Shown one piece after another: positions 1 to 10,413 of a stretch of DNA of 64,000 nt. The notes beneath the pieces are model-generated. The model ran no database searches. It was not told the origin of the DNA and saw nothing but the letters and a program-made list of their open reading frames with translations. The translations under genes and the position numbers were made by a program. Numbering within the stretch: position 1 is the first letter of the stretch; each line of letters starts with the position of its first letter. This DNA comes from Eutreptiella sp. 'Long Island Sound 2002' (lineage: Eukaryota > Euglenozoa > Euglenophyceae > Eutreptiales > Eutreptiaceae): contig OZ038384.1 of NCBI GenBank assembly GCA_964036045.1, positions 56,083,355 to 56,147,354 of the forward strand, in the 5' to 3' direction.

Positions 1-495
1 CACATGTATGGGTATATGTGCTATTGGCATATCATGGATACCTTTATGTACAGAGCCAGACGAGGTGCTGAACTCAGTCACTTCTCCATGGGTTTCTGTC
101 ATCGTATGGGTAGTCCACTTCAACTCTTCTTCCAAGGCCAGTTGGCCCTGAGAAGGCAACAACGCAGGACCATATCGGGCTAAGAAAGGGTACCCCAGGA
201 TCACCCGGGGTCCCACAAAGGCAAGATGCAAAAATGCATTCACACACCGTGCCACTACCACTCCTGCGCGGGTGTGTACAGGCAGCACAATGGTCACCCT
301 GACCCCTAACTTACCTCCGTTCAACTCCATGTTGCCTGCTCCCAACAAATGAAACTGCACATCAGCAGGCTCGCAATATTTCTTATCTATCAGCTCCCAA
401 CCAATGACACCGAGAATCTCACATCCCGTGTCAATCAATGACTGCAGCAGGTATGGGCCCGCCTCAGGATACTTATCCAGCTGGTATAGAGCCTA
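1..495 (-). pseudogene. Element O protease region (retropepsin-like), truncated by window edge
   Basis: The minus strand encodes LIDTGCEILGVIGWELI with the catalytic-type DTG at 421-432. About 90 codons later comes VILGYPFLARYGPALLPSQG, matching the hydrophobic-G-hydrophobic flap/ILG signature of retropepsins. Such aspartic proteases cleave the Gag-Pol polyprotein during particle maturation. A TAG at 493-495 interrupts the reading frame upstream (...GIIL-stop-ALYQLDKYPEAG). The frame is still open at base 1, so reverse transcriptase, if present, lies outside. The protease assignment is good; the element's superfamily is not settled. Confidence 0.72.
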
Positions 496-1433
496 TAGTA
501 TGATGCCCCGCCGCGTCTTGCGACAAATCCCAGAACGGGGTTCCCTGAGGACGTCTATCTCCACATCCTGTAACTCAATATGCTGCACAGATGCACCTTT
601 CCATGTCGCCTCATAGTCCACCCGTATGGGTGGGCGTCTATGTGACAGTGGACCGCACAAAACACACTGTCCAGGCCTCTACTTCTTACAGCGGCGCTTA
701 TATTCCTCAGCCTTCTCAGGATAGGAAATAAAACAGTCTTCAGGCCAGTGATCCATTTTACCACAACCTGGAGTAGCGCAAGGGGGGTAACGTTTCTTTG
801 GAGGGGGTTTACCCCTGTCCGCTGGAGACCTGTTGGGTCCTCCTCCTGTATCTTGATGTGTAGGAGTAGTCCTGAGCTTCTCCAGCAGCGTTTTGGGCAC
901 CCTTACACCCTTAGGAATGAGCACAGGTTGTTTAAGCGAGCAATCCTTGACCATGTGTCCAGTGCGGCCGCAATGATGACGTGTGATGTCCTTTTTTTAT
1001 CCATCAGTGCAAGCACTTGGGCCTCATCAGGCTCGAACTCTGTGGGCAGTGAGGCAGCAGGAGTACCCTCCCCTGCCTCGGAACCCTGAATTTGTTGGAC
1101 CCTGCCATGACCCTAGTGATTGCGCCGGCGCCAATGGTCCTGCTTACTGTGTGCAGCATCACGGGCCATCAGTTCTGTCATAAGCACCAGGAAAATCTCC
1201 AAATAGTTATGCTTCTTACCCTTTCTTCTCTCCTCAGGGTAGAGCTTAGAAATAAAGTTCTCCTGCCGTGGGCCCAGTGCATCCAGCAACTGGTCCCTAG
1301 CGCCCCGATGGGTTACACCACCTTTAACCTGGCTTCCATAGTAGAGCCAATCGTCCATAAAACCTGCAGCATCCAGTGCAGTGGGTTGGGCAGGCAGTTC
1401 AAGTGCTTTCCATTTGTCAGATATGACATCTGA
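496..1433 (-). pseudogene. Element O gag C-terminal half with two zinc-knuckle motifs, frameshifted
   Basis: Reading down from 1433 gives SDVISDKWKALELPAQ..., a capsid-like stretch, then a TAG at 1113-1115. A run of seven T (992-998; A on the coding strand) marks a -1 shift, after which the frame shows two CCHC-type motifs. The first (about 940-981) reads RHHCGRTGHMVKDC and has lost its first cysteine to arginine. The second (about 735-782) is intact: CATPGCGKMDHWPEDC, spacing CX4CX4HX4C. These bind nucleic acid in Gag nucleocapsid. The stops, the shift and the lost cysteine mark it as a pseudogene. Confidence 0.75.
1429..1433. repeat. Target site duplication TCTGA, left copy, of element D
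   Basis: TCTGA directly precedes the CTTAG end of D and recurs right after the other end (20258-20262). Keeping one copy restores the gag frame of element O. Confidence 0.88.
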
Positions 1434-1531
1434 CTTAGCCCACGCAAACTGCACCCTGTTTTGCCCGCCGAACGCGCAGAAAAGGAACGTTTCGCAACAG
1501 GGCAAAAAAACTATTTTTTTGGATGTTTGAT
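1434..1531 (+). repeat. Left terminal inverted repeat of D
   Basis: The first 18 bases match the right end exactly. Similarity continues through ...ACCC..TTTTG. A second block at about 1504-1531 (an A-run, CTA, a T-run, GGA..TTTG) matches 20172-20201 in inverted orientation. The TIR is therefore about 95 bp, with a diverged middle. Confidence 0.85.
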
Positions 1532-2695
1532 GAACGTGATTTTAGACGTAGTGAAATGAATTTCTTTTTTAGTGTTGTGCAACTCCGTGTTCCTCAATGT
1601 GACGGTTTTTCCATTTCTCTGGCGTTCTGACTGCGTGAGGCCTCGCGCCCTCAAGATATTGAAAGTAGAGTTTACCACGAAACCTAAAAACCCGTAAGGA
1701 CTGGCGTTTGCGGAAATACACAGCTCGGTACACGGTTTGAAAAGTAGAATTGTGTTGCCCACGGAGCATTGGAAGTGTAGGACTGTCGGACTTCCCATCT
1801 TAGGGGAAACATATGTACTGTAAAGTGAAAAAAAATACAATTTTAGGCACCCGGAGTGCGCGAGGCCTCGCGCACTCAGGTCACGTCACGCGACAATGCC
1901 TTCCCAAGCACATGCGGGAGCGGCTCAAGAGGCACCTGACATAGGGCAGTGGGAGGGACAGGACGTCCCCTTGGTAAGACCTTCTTCCTGCAATGTCAAA
2001 GGAGGCATCCCGAGCTCCCGAAGATACCTACCTACCTACCTACCTCAGGTCACGTTATTTATTGAATTTGCAGAATGGAAATACCGCGTACAATTGTAGG
2101 TACAGTACCAGAAGAACAAACACATTTGATTTTTCCGGTGTATGTGTGTGTAGACACCATGTTGGTCAGATGTAACGAGGTATAGAACATTGTCCCACGG
2201 AAACAATCAGTGCGCGAGGCCTCGCGCACTCAAACGACGGAAGAAAATCAAAAAGCAGGCAGGTCAGGCTACACCGGTATTTACATTCCCTTTCACGGCT
2301 ACCACCTGTGACAGTCGATTATACATCGGTAACCTTCGTCATATTTTTCAGGGGATCAGGGGAATGATTTGCTTTTTTCCAACAGCCACTCAATGGCAGA
2401 CGTGTCCAGTTCTAATAGCAGCCGTAGCCTTCGCTGCCCGAGAGATATGGTTTTTTTTTCCAACTGGGTTTAAAGGCGGAAACAGAATAGGAAATTGTGG
2501 TTGCGAAAACGGTTTTCGGTTACTGGGAACGGAGCGCACGCAGACACCAAATACAATCTGCGGCGGCAGCACGCGCACCAGAAATGACGACAGGAAAAGG
2601 CCAGATGTTTTCAAACACACTTTTTTTAAGGATTGCTGTGCGAAACGATAACCAAAATATGTGCGCAAATCTAATTCCACAGAGAAAGACGCAAA
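1532..2695. other. 5' non-coding part of D
   Basis: No credible gene. It holds three copies of the D palindrome (degenerate at 1633-1648; perfect at 1855-1876 and 2209-2230), a 155-bp segment shared with the satellite region, and a CCTA microsatellite (about 2025-2045). Small ORFs here look accidental. It probably contains the gene A promoter or 5' untranslated region, but I see no defined promoter motif. Confidence 0.5.
1890..2045 (+). repeat. 155-bp segment shared, inverted, with 45797-45943
   Basis: It runs from GCGACAATGCCTTCCCAAG to GAAGATACCTACCTACC. The reverse complement at 45797-45943 differs at only a few bases. It links D with the satellite block and may be a small dispersed repeat. 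No coding content is evident. Confidence 0.8.
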
Positions 2696-4693
2696 ATGCC
2701 ACTTCGAGCCAGAAAATGCGTAACACATCAGATGATAGCAGAAGTAAGCAAAGGAGCAGCAGAACTACGAGAGGCATGCGCGGCAGAACCAGCATACCAA
2801 ACAGCAGACGACCTGTGGAAAGGACTCAAACGAAACGACCTGGCGGCGCAACTGGTTTTAACATTCGCACAGCGACTCATGTTAAACAAAAGAACGCGCC
2901 ACAGTTTACCAGCAGCTAGAAGACAGGAGGACAAGCGCTGGGTGCGCATTTTGCGACAGGAGGGCTGGAACCTGTACCTGTTGATGCGTCAACGGGCAGT
3001 ACCAAACAGGAAAAAACCGGGAAACAAAACAGGGTACCCAACGCAAACAGAAAGACGAACAAAAGTACGACTTGGGCAAGCACACGCTGCCGCAGATACA
3101 GTGGACGAACAGGCAGCAGCAGCACTTAAAGCAACGTGGTCACTCGTGCTTTCGTCGTGTTGCGTGCTGTGGATAGACAACTGGTACCGGGCACAATACA
3201 CGTCACACCCAGACTAAAGTGACCGGTCACAAAACTGTACTGCAATGGCAGTACTTCAACTGAAGCAGAGGCCCACGTATTGGGCAGGACATCCAGCCAT
3301 TGAGGACCTGGCAGCACGGATGACGACGGTCCCAAGGGCTCTGCAACAGCGTGAACGAAGAATCCCCCAGACTTTGCGTGACATGGGGTATGCAGATGGG
3401 TGTGCACCAGACACCGGAAACGTGAGTGCACCGTTGGATGTGAGGAGGGAAGCAAGGACTGTGCAGGCACCGGTGTGGCGCCCGTTTGCCCTGTCAAAAG
3501 AAAAGGTAACTGGTGGTGTTGGTCTGTCAAACTTGTTACACTTTGCAAAGGACGTAGCACAACAGACAAACAGAGTTGTACCGCTGTTGGTTGACAAATG
3601 AATACACTACCGGATCCTAAAGTTGTTGTACGGGGCCAAGAACCAACGATGGAACATGCGTGCGTACCTGCGTTACGTGCCTGTAGTTTACGGTGTCTGG
3701 CATGCCTACAAGTTCGTTGTTACTCATACTTTTCGGGTGTTCTGGCCTATTCTAACCTACCTACGGAAAGGTCTGCTACGACCTGGTTCCACCATACTAT
3801 CATACCCCAAACTGATAGTTATGGAAAAAACTATTGCTGCGCTGATGCTTGCCACACCCCAAATACTACGCCCGTATCGGCGCAAGGCACAAGCTGCAAC
3901 CGCGATCAGCGGTCGTGACACTGCGCATGCCAACAGGGCAGCAGTGGCAAACGCAGTTCTGCATTTGTTGTCGGAATCATGCCCGTTTTTGTTGTACTTG
4001 GGCCACGTGGTACGGGAATGCAATTGGTCGGGGGAAAACAACGGTACAGGGTCACGAGCTCAGGAGGTGTTGCAGTTGAGTTTGTGTCTTTTGAGGAGGG
4101 TGCGTCGAGGACCGTGTGCCACCGTACTGAAGTACGAACGCACAATCATGTGCACATTGTTGTACAACAGCAAGTGGCACCAGAACCTGCCCGGTCAGGC
4201 ACACTCAGAGGAGTTTGGAGAAGGGATGTTGAGCAAGTTGGTGCGGGACAAGGCGAGAAACACGGGTTCTGTTACTGTTGAGGAGTTGGAAAACCATTAC
4301 TTGTTACTAAAGGTTGGTCCTGGTGGCAAACACGTGGGGGTGCAAAACGTTCCCAAGAACCTGGTACACAGGATGCGACAACGACTGACAAGATTTTTGG
4401 CGACAGACCGGATTTTCATGGCCTATGTGGAATGGGAGTCGGACAGAGTCAGCACCGTTGCAACTTCGTGGCCGCGGAGGTTACCGAGATTTCCACCCTC
4501 ACCTACACAACCCCTTGGTTACGACCACTGACGGCTACTTGGTCACAGCGTACTGGATGCCCTCATTGACCAGAAAACAAATCCCACCAACCAACTGAAA
4601 AGCAAACTGGATGCTGTTGTGGGGCGGAGAACAGATATGGATGCCGACAGACAGGAAGCAGCAACACACAACGTGCGGCAACGCTTGGGGTAA
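2696..4693 (+). pseudogene. D gene A, copy 1 (unknown protein, three in-frame stops)
   Basis: The only copy with the native 5' part: ATG at 2696 (MPLRARKCVTHQM...), one frame to TAA at 4691-4693, about 665 codons. It is broken by TAA 3215-3217, TGA 3599-3601 and TGA 4529-4531, at sites where copies 2 and 3 have sense codons. I do not recognise the family. A conserved patch VLWIDNWYxAQYxSHPD, then NCTAMAVL, faintly resembles the D/N motif of some DDE transposases. Hydrophobic and aromatic stretches follow (RYVPVVYGVWHAYKFVVTHTF...). As the larger part of D outside gene B, it is a reasonable transposase candidate, by position only. Confidence 0.6.
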
Positions 4694-4942
4694 CTGACGC
4701 CCGCAGTGCGCAAGGCCTCGCGCACTAAACGTTACGAAAAACAGGTATGTAATGCGATGTGAGTGCGCGAGGCCTCGCGCACTGCGTAGTTCGCTAAGTG
4801 CCGTAGATTAAGTCACAACAAAGACAGTTGTGGAACAGATTTGCGAAAACGACCTGCAAAATACCGTTTCGACTGAACTCAGAGTTCAAATGACCGTGTT
4901 TCATGTCATGCAATTTGCCCTTTTTAGGTATTTTTTGACATC
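4694..4942 (+). other. Gene A-gene B interval with two palindromes and abutting splice-like sites (copy 1)
   Basis: The sequence runs GTAACT (right after gene A), palindrome 4705-4726, AAAAACAG, GTATGT, palindrome 4762-4783, CTAAGTG/TTAAGT stretches, then CCCTTTTTAG before ATGAGT of gene B. AG and GT abut at the end of the first part, like a zero-length exon or recursive splice site. The same layout is in copies 2 (9736-9984) and 3 (14773-15021). It may be an intron joining A and B or a spacer with promoter and 5' UTR of B. No transcript evidence is available. Confidence 0.45.
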
Positions 4943-5371
4943 ATGAGTGAACCAGGGTCCCCAGAACGTCCAGCACCAGACGCAGAGGCCATGGAGTCGT
5001 CACCAGGGACCAACCAAGGGGACACGCCGAAGAGAGGACGCAAGAACAAGGGTGAGAAGAAGCCAATACCGGAGATGAAGCTCACAGTCGACGTGCAACA
5101 GTGGCCGCGGCAGGAGAATGGTAAAGCCGTGAAGGTAAAGATTGCTGAGTTGAGAATTGACAAGACCAAGGAGCGCGGACAGATCCGATCCATCAACCTT
5201 GACGATGTTGCCAGGAAAGTGACAGGATACCAAGCACTGCCACCAGCTGGACCTTTGCGCGTAACGGCGTGGGAGGATAGTGGTATGACTCGCTTCGCGT
5301 TCGATCGAAGACGTTTCTTCTCTTTGCTTCGGTACATGATTCGCTTTGCAGATGGCTCACTTTACGTTCTG
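4943..5371 (+). pseudogene. D gene B, copy 1, 5' fragment cut at the spacer
   Basis: Starts MSEPGSPERPAPDAEAMESS and follows the full gene B (15022 onward) through ...FADGSLYVL, then runs into GC-rich spacer, where a read-through of about 20 unrelated codons ends. The cut falls just before the HGQHG motif found in the complete copy. Without that motif and the rest of the protein it is unlikely to function. Confidence 0.8.
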
Positions 5372-8066
5372 GGACACGGGTCGCGGAACCCCGGCCGCCC
5401 GCCCCAGAGGGCGGGCGGCCGGGGGAGGGACAGCGCCTGACACCTGACGCCCCTCACAACGGTGGCAGGCCACGCCCCGCGGGGACGGCCCCCCACCACC
5501 CCCGCGGCACGCAGCCCCTAGAGGGCATGCAGGCCAAGGGAACAGTGTTGGGCCCCCACACCCACACGCCCAGGCCCACAGCATGTGGGTGGCGGACCCC
5601 AACAGCCCGCCCAGTGGGCGGGCAGTTCAGGGAGGGGGAGCGCCTGACCACAGACGCCCGTCACAACGGTGGAAGGCACCCCCCCTGGACCGTCCTTCCG
5701 CCAGCCCTACAGGGAGCAACGCCGGCCCGCAAGGGCGCACGCTTTGGGGCCGGTGCTGGGTCCCCACGCCCGCACCGACCGCACCCGGGACACACGGGTC
5801 GCGGAACCCCGGCTACCCGCCCCAGAGGACGGACGGCCGGGGGAGGGACAGCGCCTGACTCCAGACGCCCCTCACAACGGTGGCAGGCCAACCCCCCCGG
5901 GGACGGCCCCCCACAACCCCCACGGCGCGCAGCCCCAACAGGGCATGCAAGCCAAGGGGATTGTGATGGGCCCCCACATCCACACGCCCGCGCCCGCAGC
6001 ACGTGGGTGGCGGAGCCCAACAGCCCGCCCAGTGGGCGGGCAGTCAGGGGAGGAGGAGCAACTGACCTCAGACGCCGGTCACAACGGTGGAAGGCAACCC
6101 CCCAGGGGACGCCCTTCCGCCACCCCCACAGCGAGCAACGCCGGCCCGCAAAGGCGCACGCTCTGGAGCCGGTGCTGGCTCCCCACGCCCGCACCGACCG
6201 CGCCCGGGACGCACGGGTCGCGGTACCCCGGCTGCCCGCCCCAGAGGACCGGCAGTTGGGGGAGGGACAGCGCCTGACACCAGAAGCCCCTCCCAACGGT
6301 GGCAGGCCACCCCCCCGGGGACGGCCCCCCACCACCCCCGCGGCACGCAGCTCCCACAGGGCGTGCAGGCCAAGGGGACAGTGTTGGGCCCCCACACCCA
6401 CACGCCCGCGCCCACAGCACGTGGGTAGCGGACCCCAACAGCCCGCCCAGTAGGCGGGCACTCGGGGGAGGGGGAGCGCCTGACCTCAGACGCCCCTCGC
6501 AACGGTGGAAGGCACCCCCCCCGGGGATGCCCTTCCACCACCCCCAGAGCGAGCAACGCCGGCCCGCAAGGGCGCACGCTGTGGGGCCGGTGCTGGGTCC
6601 CCACGCCCGCACCGACCGCACCCGGGACACACGGGTCGCGGAACCCCGACCGCCCGCCCCAGAGGACGGGAGGCAGGGGGAGAGACAGCGCCTGACACCA
6701 GACGCCCCTCGCAACGGTGGCAGGCCGCCCCCCCGGGGACGGCCCCCCGCCATCCCCGCGGCACGCAGCCCCCACAGGGCATGCAGGCCAAAGGGGCAGT
6801 GATGGGCCCCCACACCCACACGCCCGCGCCCACAGCACGTGGGTGGCAGACCCCAACAGCCCGCCCAGTAGGCGGGCAGTCGGGGGAGGGGGAGCGCCCG
6901 ACCTCAGATGCCCCTCACAACGGTGGAAGGCACCCCCCCCGGGGACGCCTGTCCGCCACCCCCACAGCGAGCAACGCCGGCCCGCAAGGGCGCACGCTGT
7001 GGAACTGGTGCTGGGTCCCCACGCCCGCACCGACCGCACCCGGAACACACTGGTCGCGGTACCCCGGCTGCCTGCCCCAGAGGACGGGCGGTCGGGGAAG
7101 GAACAGCGCCTGCCACCAGACGCCCCTGACAACAGTGGCAGGCCACCCCCCCCCCGGGGACGGCCCCCAACCACCCCCGCGGCACGCAGCCCCCACAGGG
7201 CGTGCAGGCCAAGCCAGGTAGGGAGGAACCGGGACCGGACCGCCCCCCCCCCAAGCACGCCAGACGGAGCAAAAGACCGGGGCAGGACACGCGGAGGGGC
7301 ACGGACCACGTGGAACGGCCCTACCAGCGCCCAGTGCCGGGACCGCGCGAGGTGCGCACGCCACACCACCCAGGGGGGTGGGGAGCAGACGCTGCGGGAG
7401 CGCGAGCGCACACACACGCAAAGGGCACGCGGGGACTACCAGAAGGGCAACCGGACCGAGCTCGCGGAACGCACAGACCGCGTGGAATGGCGTACCAGCG
7501 AGCGAGGGTAAGGGACACCCGGACGGGACGGCCCGCCACACGCAGCGCGGGACACGCGGGGCGGGAAGGGGGAAACGGGAGAGACACAACACCAGGTAGC
7601 GGCCGGAGCCCCCCGAACCAGCCGCGAGCGCCGCGCACACACGGACGGGGCACTGCACCCGCCAAGGCAGTAGTGGCGCACTGCGCCACGCCCCAACCCC
7701 TGGGCAAGGCAGCCTCCGCGCCAGCCCAAGGGGGGCCCCACTGGCGACAAGCCAGTAGCACGGGCCCGGCAGCGCCGGCGCCTCAGGCGACCACGCATTA
7801 GGCGGGCGACGCGGTGGGTAAGCGCCCGCAGCCACGGCTGCGAATTGATGCACTGACCGGGGAGTGGCAAAACGGGGAAGCCAGGGAGGGACGGGGCTCC
7901 GAGCCCTGTGAACCCGGGGGACTCCGCTACAGGCAGCAGGTGCGTCTTGGAGGGCCCCCCACTAGGACCCGGTGGGGAGGATATCACCTGGCCCGACCAG
8001 GTGGCCCCCCGGGGCCGAAAGGCGTCTAGTACCCGTAAAATCAAACCTCAAACCTCAAACCTCAAA
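5372..8066. repeat. GC-rich spacer 1: ~417-bp repeat array plus unique end
   Basis: From 5372 to about 7214 a ~417-bp unit, itself two related halves of about 208 bp, repeats about 4.5 times (marker CACGGGTCGCGG at 5376, 5795, 6212, 6630 and, altered, 7047). Runs of C and GC-rich palindromes such as CAGCCCGCCCAGTGGGCGGG occur throughout. From 7215 to 8066 the sequence is non-repetitive and ends in CTCAAAC repeats. Long ORFs on both strands come from the lack of stops in GC-rich repeats and are not genes. Confidence 0.88.
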
Positions 8067-9735
8067 ACAGGGTACCTAAGGCAAACAGAAAGACGAACAA
8101 AAGTACGACTTGGGCAAGCAGACGCTGCCGCAGATACAGTGGACGAACAGGCAGCAGCAGCACTTAAAGCAACGTGGTCACTGGTGCTTTCGTCGTGTTG
8201 CGTGCTGTGGATAGACAACTGCATGGTACTGGGCACAATACACGTCACACCCAGACGAAAGTGACCGGTCACAAAACTGTACTGCAATGGCAGTACTTCA
8301 GCTGAAGCAGAGGCCCACGTATTGGGCAGGACATCCAGCCATTGAGGACCTGGCAGCACGGATAACGACAGTCGCAAGGGCTCTGCAACAGCGTGAACGA
8401 AGAATCCCCCAGACTTTGCGTGACATGGGGTATGCAGATGGGTGTGCACCAGACACCGGAAACGTGAGAGCACCGTTGGATGTGAGGAGGGAAGCAAGGA
8501 CTGTGCAGGCACCGGTGTGGCGCCCGTTTGCCCTGTCAAAAGAAAAGGTAACTGGTGGTGTTGGTCTGTCAAACTTGTTACACTTTGCAAAGGACGTAGC
8601 ACAACAGACAAACAGAGTTTTACTGCTGTTGGTTGACGAAAACATACACTACAGGATACTAAAGTTGTTGTACGGGGCCAAGAACCAACGATGGAACATG
8701 CGTGCGTACCTGCGTTACGTGCCTGTAGTTTACGGTGTCTGGCATGCCTACAAGTTCGTTGTTACTCATACTTTTCGGGTGTTCTGGCCTATTCTAACCT
8801 ACCTACGGAAAGGTCTGCTACGACCTGGTTTCACCATACTATCATACCCCAAACTGATAGTTATGGAAAAAACTCTTGCTGCGCTTTTGCTTGCCACACC
8901 CCAAATACTACGCCTGTATCGGCGCAAGGCACAAGCTGCAACCGCGATCAGCGGTCGTGACACTGCGCATGCCAACAGGGCAGCAGTGGCAAACGCAGTT
9001 CTGCATTTGTTGTCGGAATGGTGCCCGTTGTTGTTGTACTTGGGCCACGTGGTACGGGAATGCAATTGGTCGGGGGAAAACAACGGTACAGGGTCACGAG
9101 CCCAGGAGGTGTTGCAGTTGAGTTTGTGTCTGTTGAGGAGGGTGCGTCGAGGAACGTGTGCCACCGTACTGAAGTACGAACGCACAATCATGTGCACATT
9201 GTTGCAAAACAGCAAGTAGCACCAGGACCTGCCTGGTCAGGCACACTCAGAGGAGATTGGAAAAGGGATGTTGAGCAAGTTGGTGCGGGACGAGGCGAGA
9301 AACACGGGTTCTGTTAATGTTGAGGAGTTGGAAAACCATTACTTGTTACTAAAGGTTGGTCCTGGTGGCAAACACGTGGGGGTGCAAAACGTTCCCAAGA
9401 AGCTGGTACACAGGATGCGACAACGACTGACAAGATTTTTGGCGACAGACCGGATTTGCATGGCCTATGTGAAATGGGAACCGGACAGAGTCAGCACCGT
9501 TGCAACTTCGTGGCCGCGGAGGTTACCGAGATTTCCACCCTCACCTACACAACCCCTTGGTTACGACCACTACCGGCTACTTGGTCACAGCGTACTGGAT
9601 GCCCTCATTGACCAGAAAACAAATCCCACCAACCAACTGAAACACAAACTGGATGCTGTTGTGGGGCGGAGAGCAGATATGGATGCCGACAGACAGGAAG
9701 CAGCAACACGCAACGTGCGGCAACGCTTGCGGTAA
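8067..9735 (+). pseudogene. D gene A, copy 2 (5'-truncated, frameshift and TAG)
   Basis: It aligns with copy 1 from codon 112. A 4-bp insertion at about 8220 (CAACTGCATGGTAC where copy 3 has CAACTGGTAC) shifts the frame just inside the WIDNW patch. TAG 9217-9219 replaces the TGG tryptophan of copy 1. The frame otherwise stays open from 8287 to TAA at 9733-9735. It has no native start because spacer sequence precedes it. Confidence 0.75.
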
Positions 9736-9984
9736 CTGACGCCCGCAGTGCGCAAGGCCTCGCGCACTAAACGTTACGAAAAACAGGTATGTAATGCGAT
9801 GTGAGTGCGCGAGGCCTCGCGCACTGCGCAGTTCGCTAAGTGCCGTAGATTAAGTCACAACAAAGACAGTTGTGGAACAGATTTGCGAAAACGACCTGCA
9901 AAATACCGTTTCGACTGAACTCAGAGTTCAAATGACCGTGTTTCATGTCATGCAATTTGCCCTTTTTAGGTACTTTTTGACATC

Positions 9985-10413
9985 ATGAGTGAACCAGGGT
10001 CCCCAGAACGTCCAGCACCAGACGCAGAGGCCATGGAGTCGTCACCAGGGACCAACCAAGGGGACACGCCGAAGAGAGGACGCAAGAAGAAGGGTGAGAA
10101 GAAGCCAATACCGGAGATGAAGCTCACAGTCGACGTGCAACAGTGGCCGCGGCAGGAGAATGGTAAAGCCGTGAAATTAAAGATTGCTGAGTTGAGAATT
10201 GACAAGACCAAGGAGCGCGGACAGATCCGATCCATCGACCTTGACGATGTTGCCAGGAAAGTGACAGGATACCAAGCACTGCCACCAGCTGGACCGTTGG
10301 GCGTAACGGCGTGGGAGGATAGTGGTATGACTCGCTTCGCGTTCCATCGAAGACGTTTCTTCTCTTTGCTTCGGTACATGATTCGCTTTGCAGATGGCTC
10401 ACTTTACGTTCTG
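9985..10413 (+). pseudogene. D gene B, copy 2, 5' fragment cut at the spacer
   Basis: The same N-terminal fragment as 4943-5371, with a few substitutions (for example FHRRRFF for FDRRRFF). It is cut at the same base before the spacer. The identical cut in two copies shows that the spacer junction existed before the amplification. Confidence 0.8.

Noticed and set aside
2190-2651. 153-codon ORF upstream of gene A in D
   Set aside because: Begins across a palindrome, contains Phe-rich runs from T/A homopolymers, and is not repeated or conserved.
5527-7417. ORFs of 200-450 codons in the GC-rich spacers (and the equivalents at 10569-12459)
   Set aside because: Overlapping on both strands inside a 417-bp repeat array; no domain and no consistent frame between repeats.
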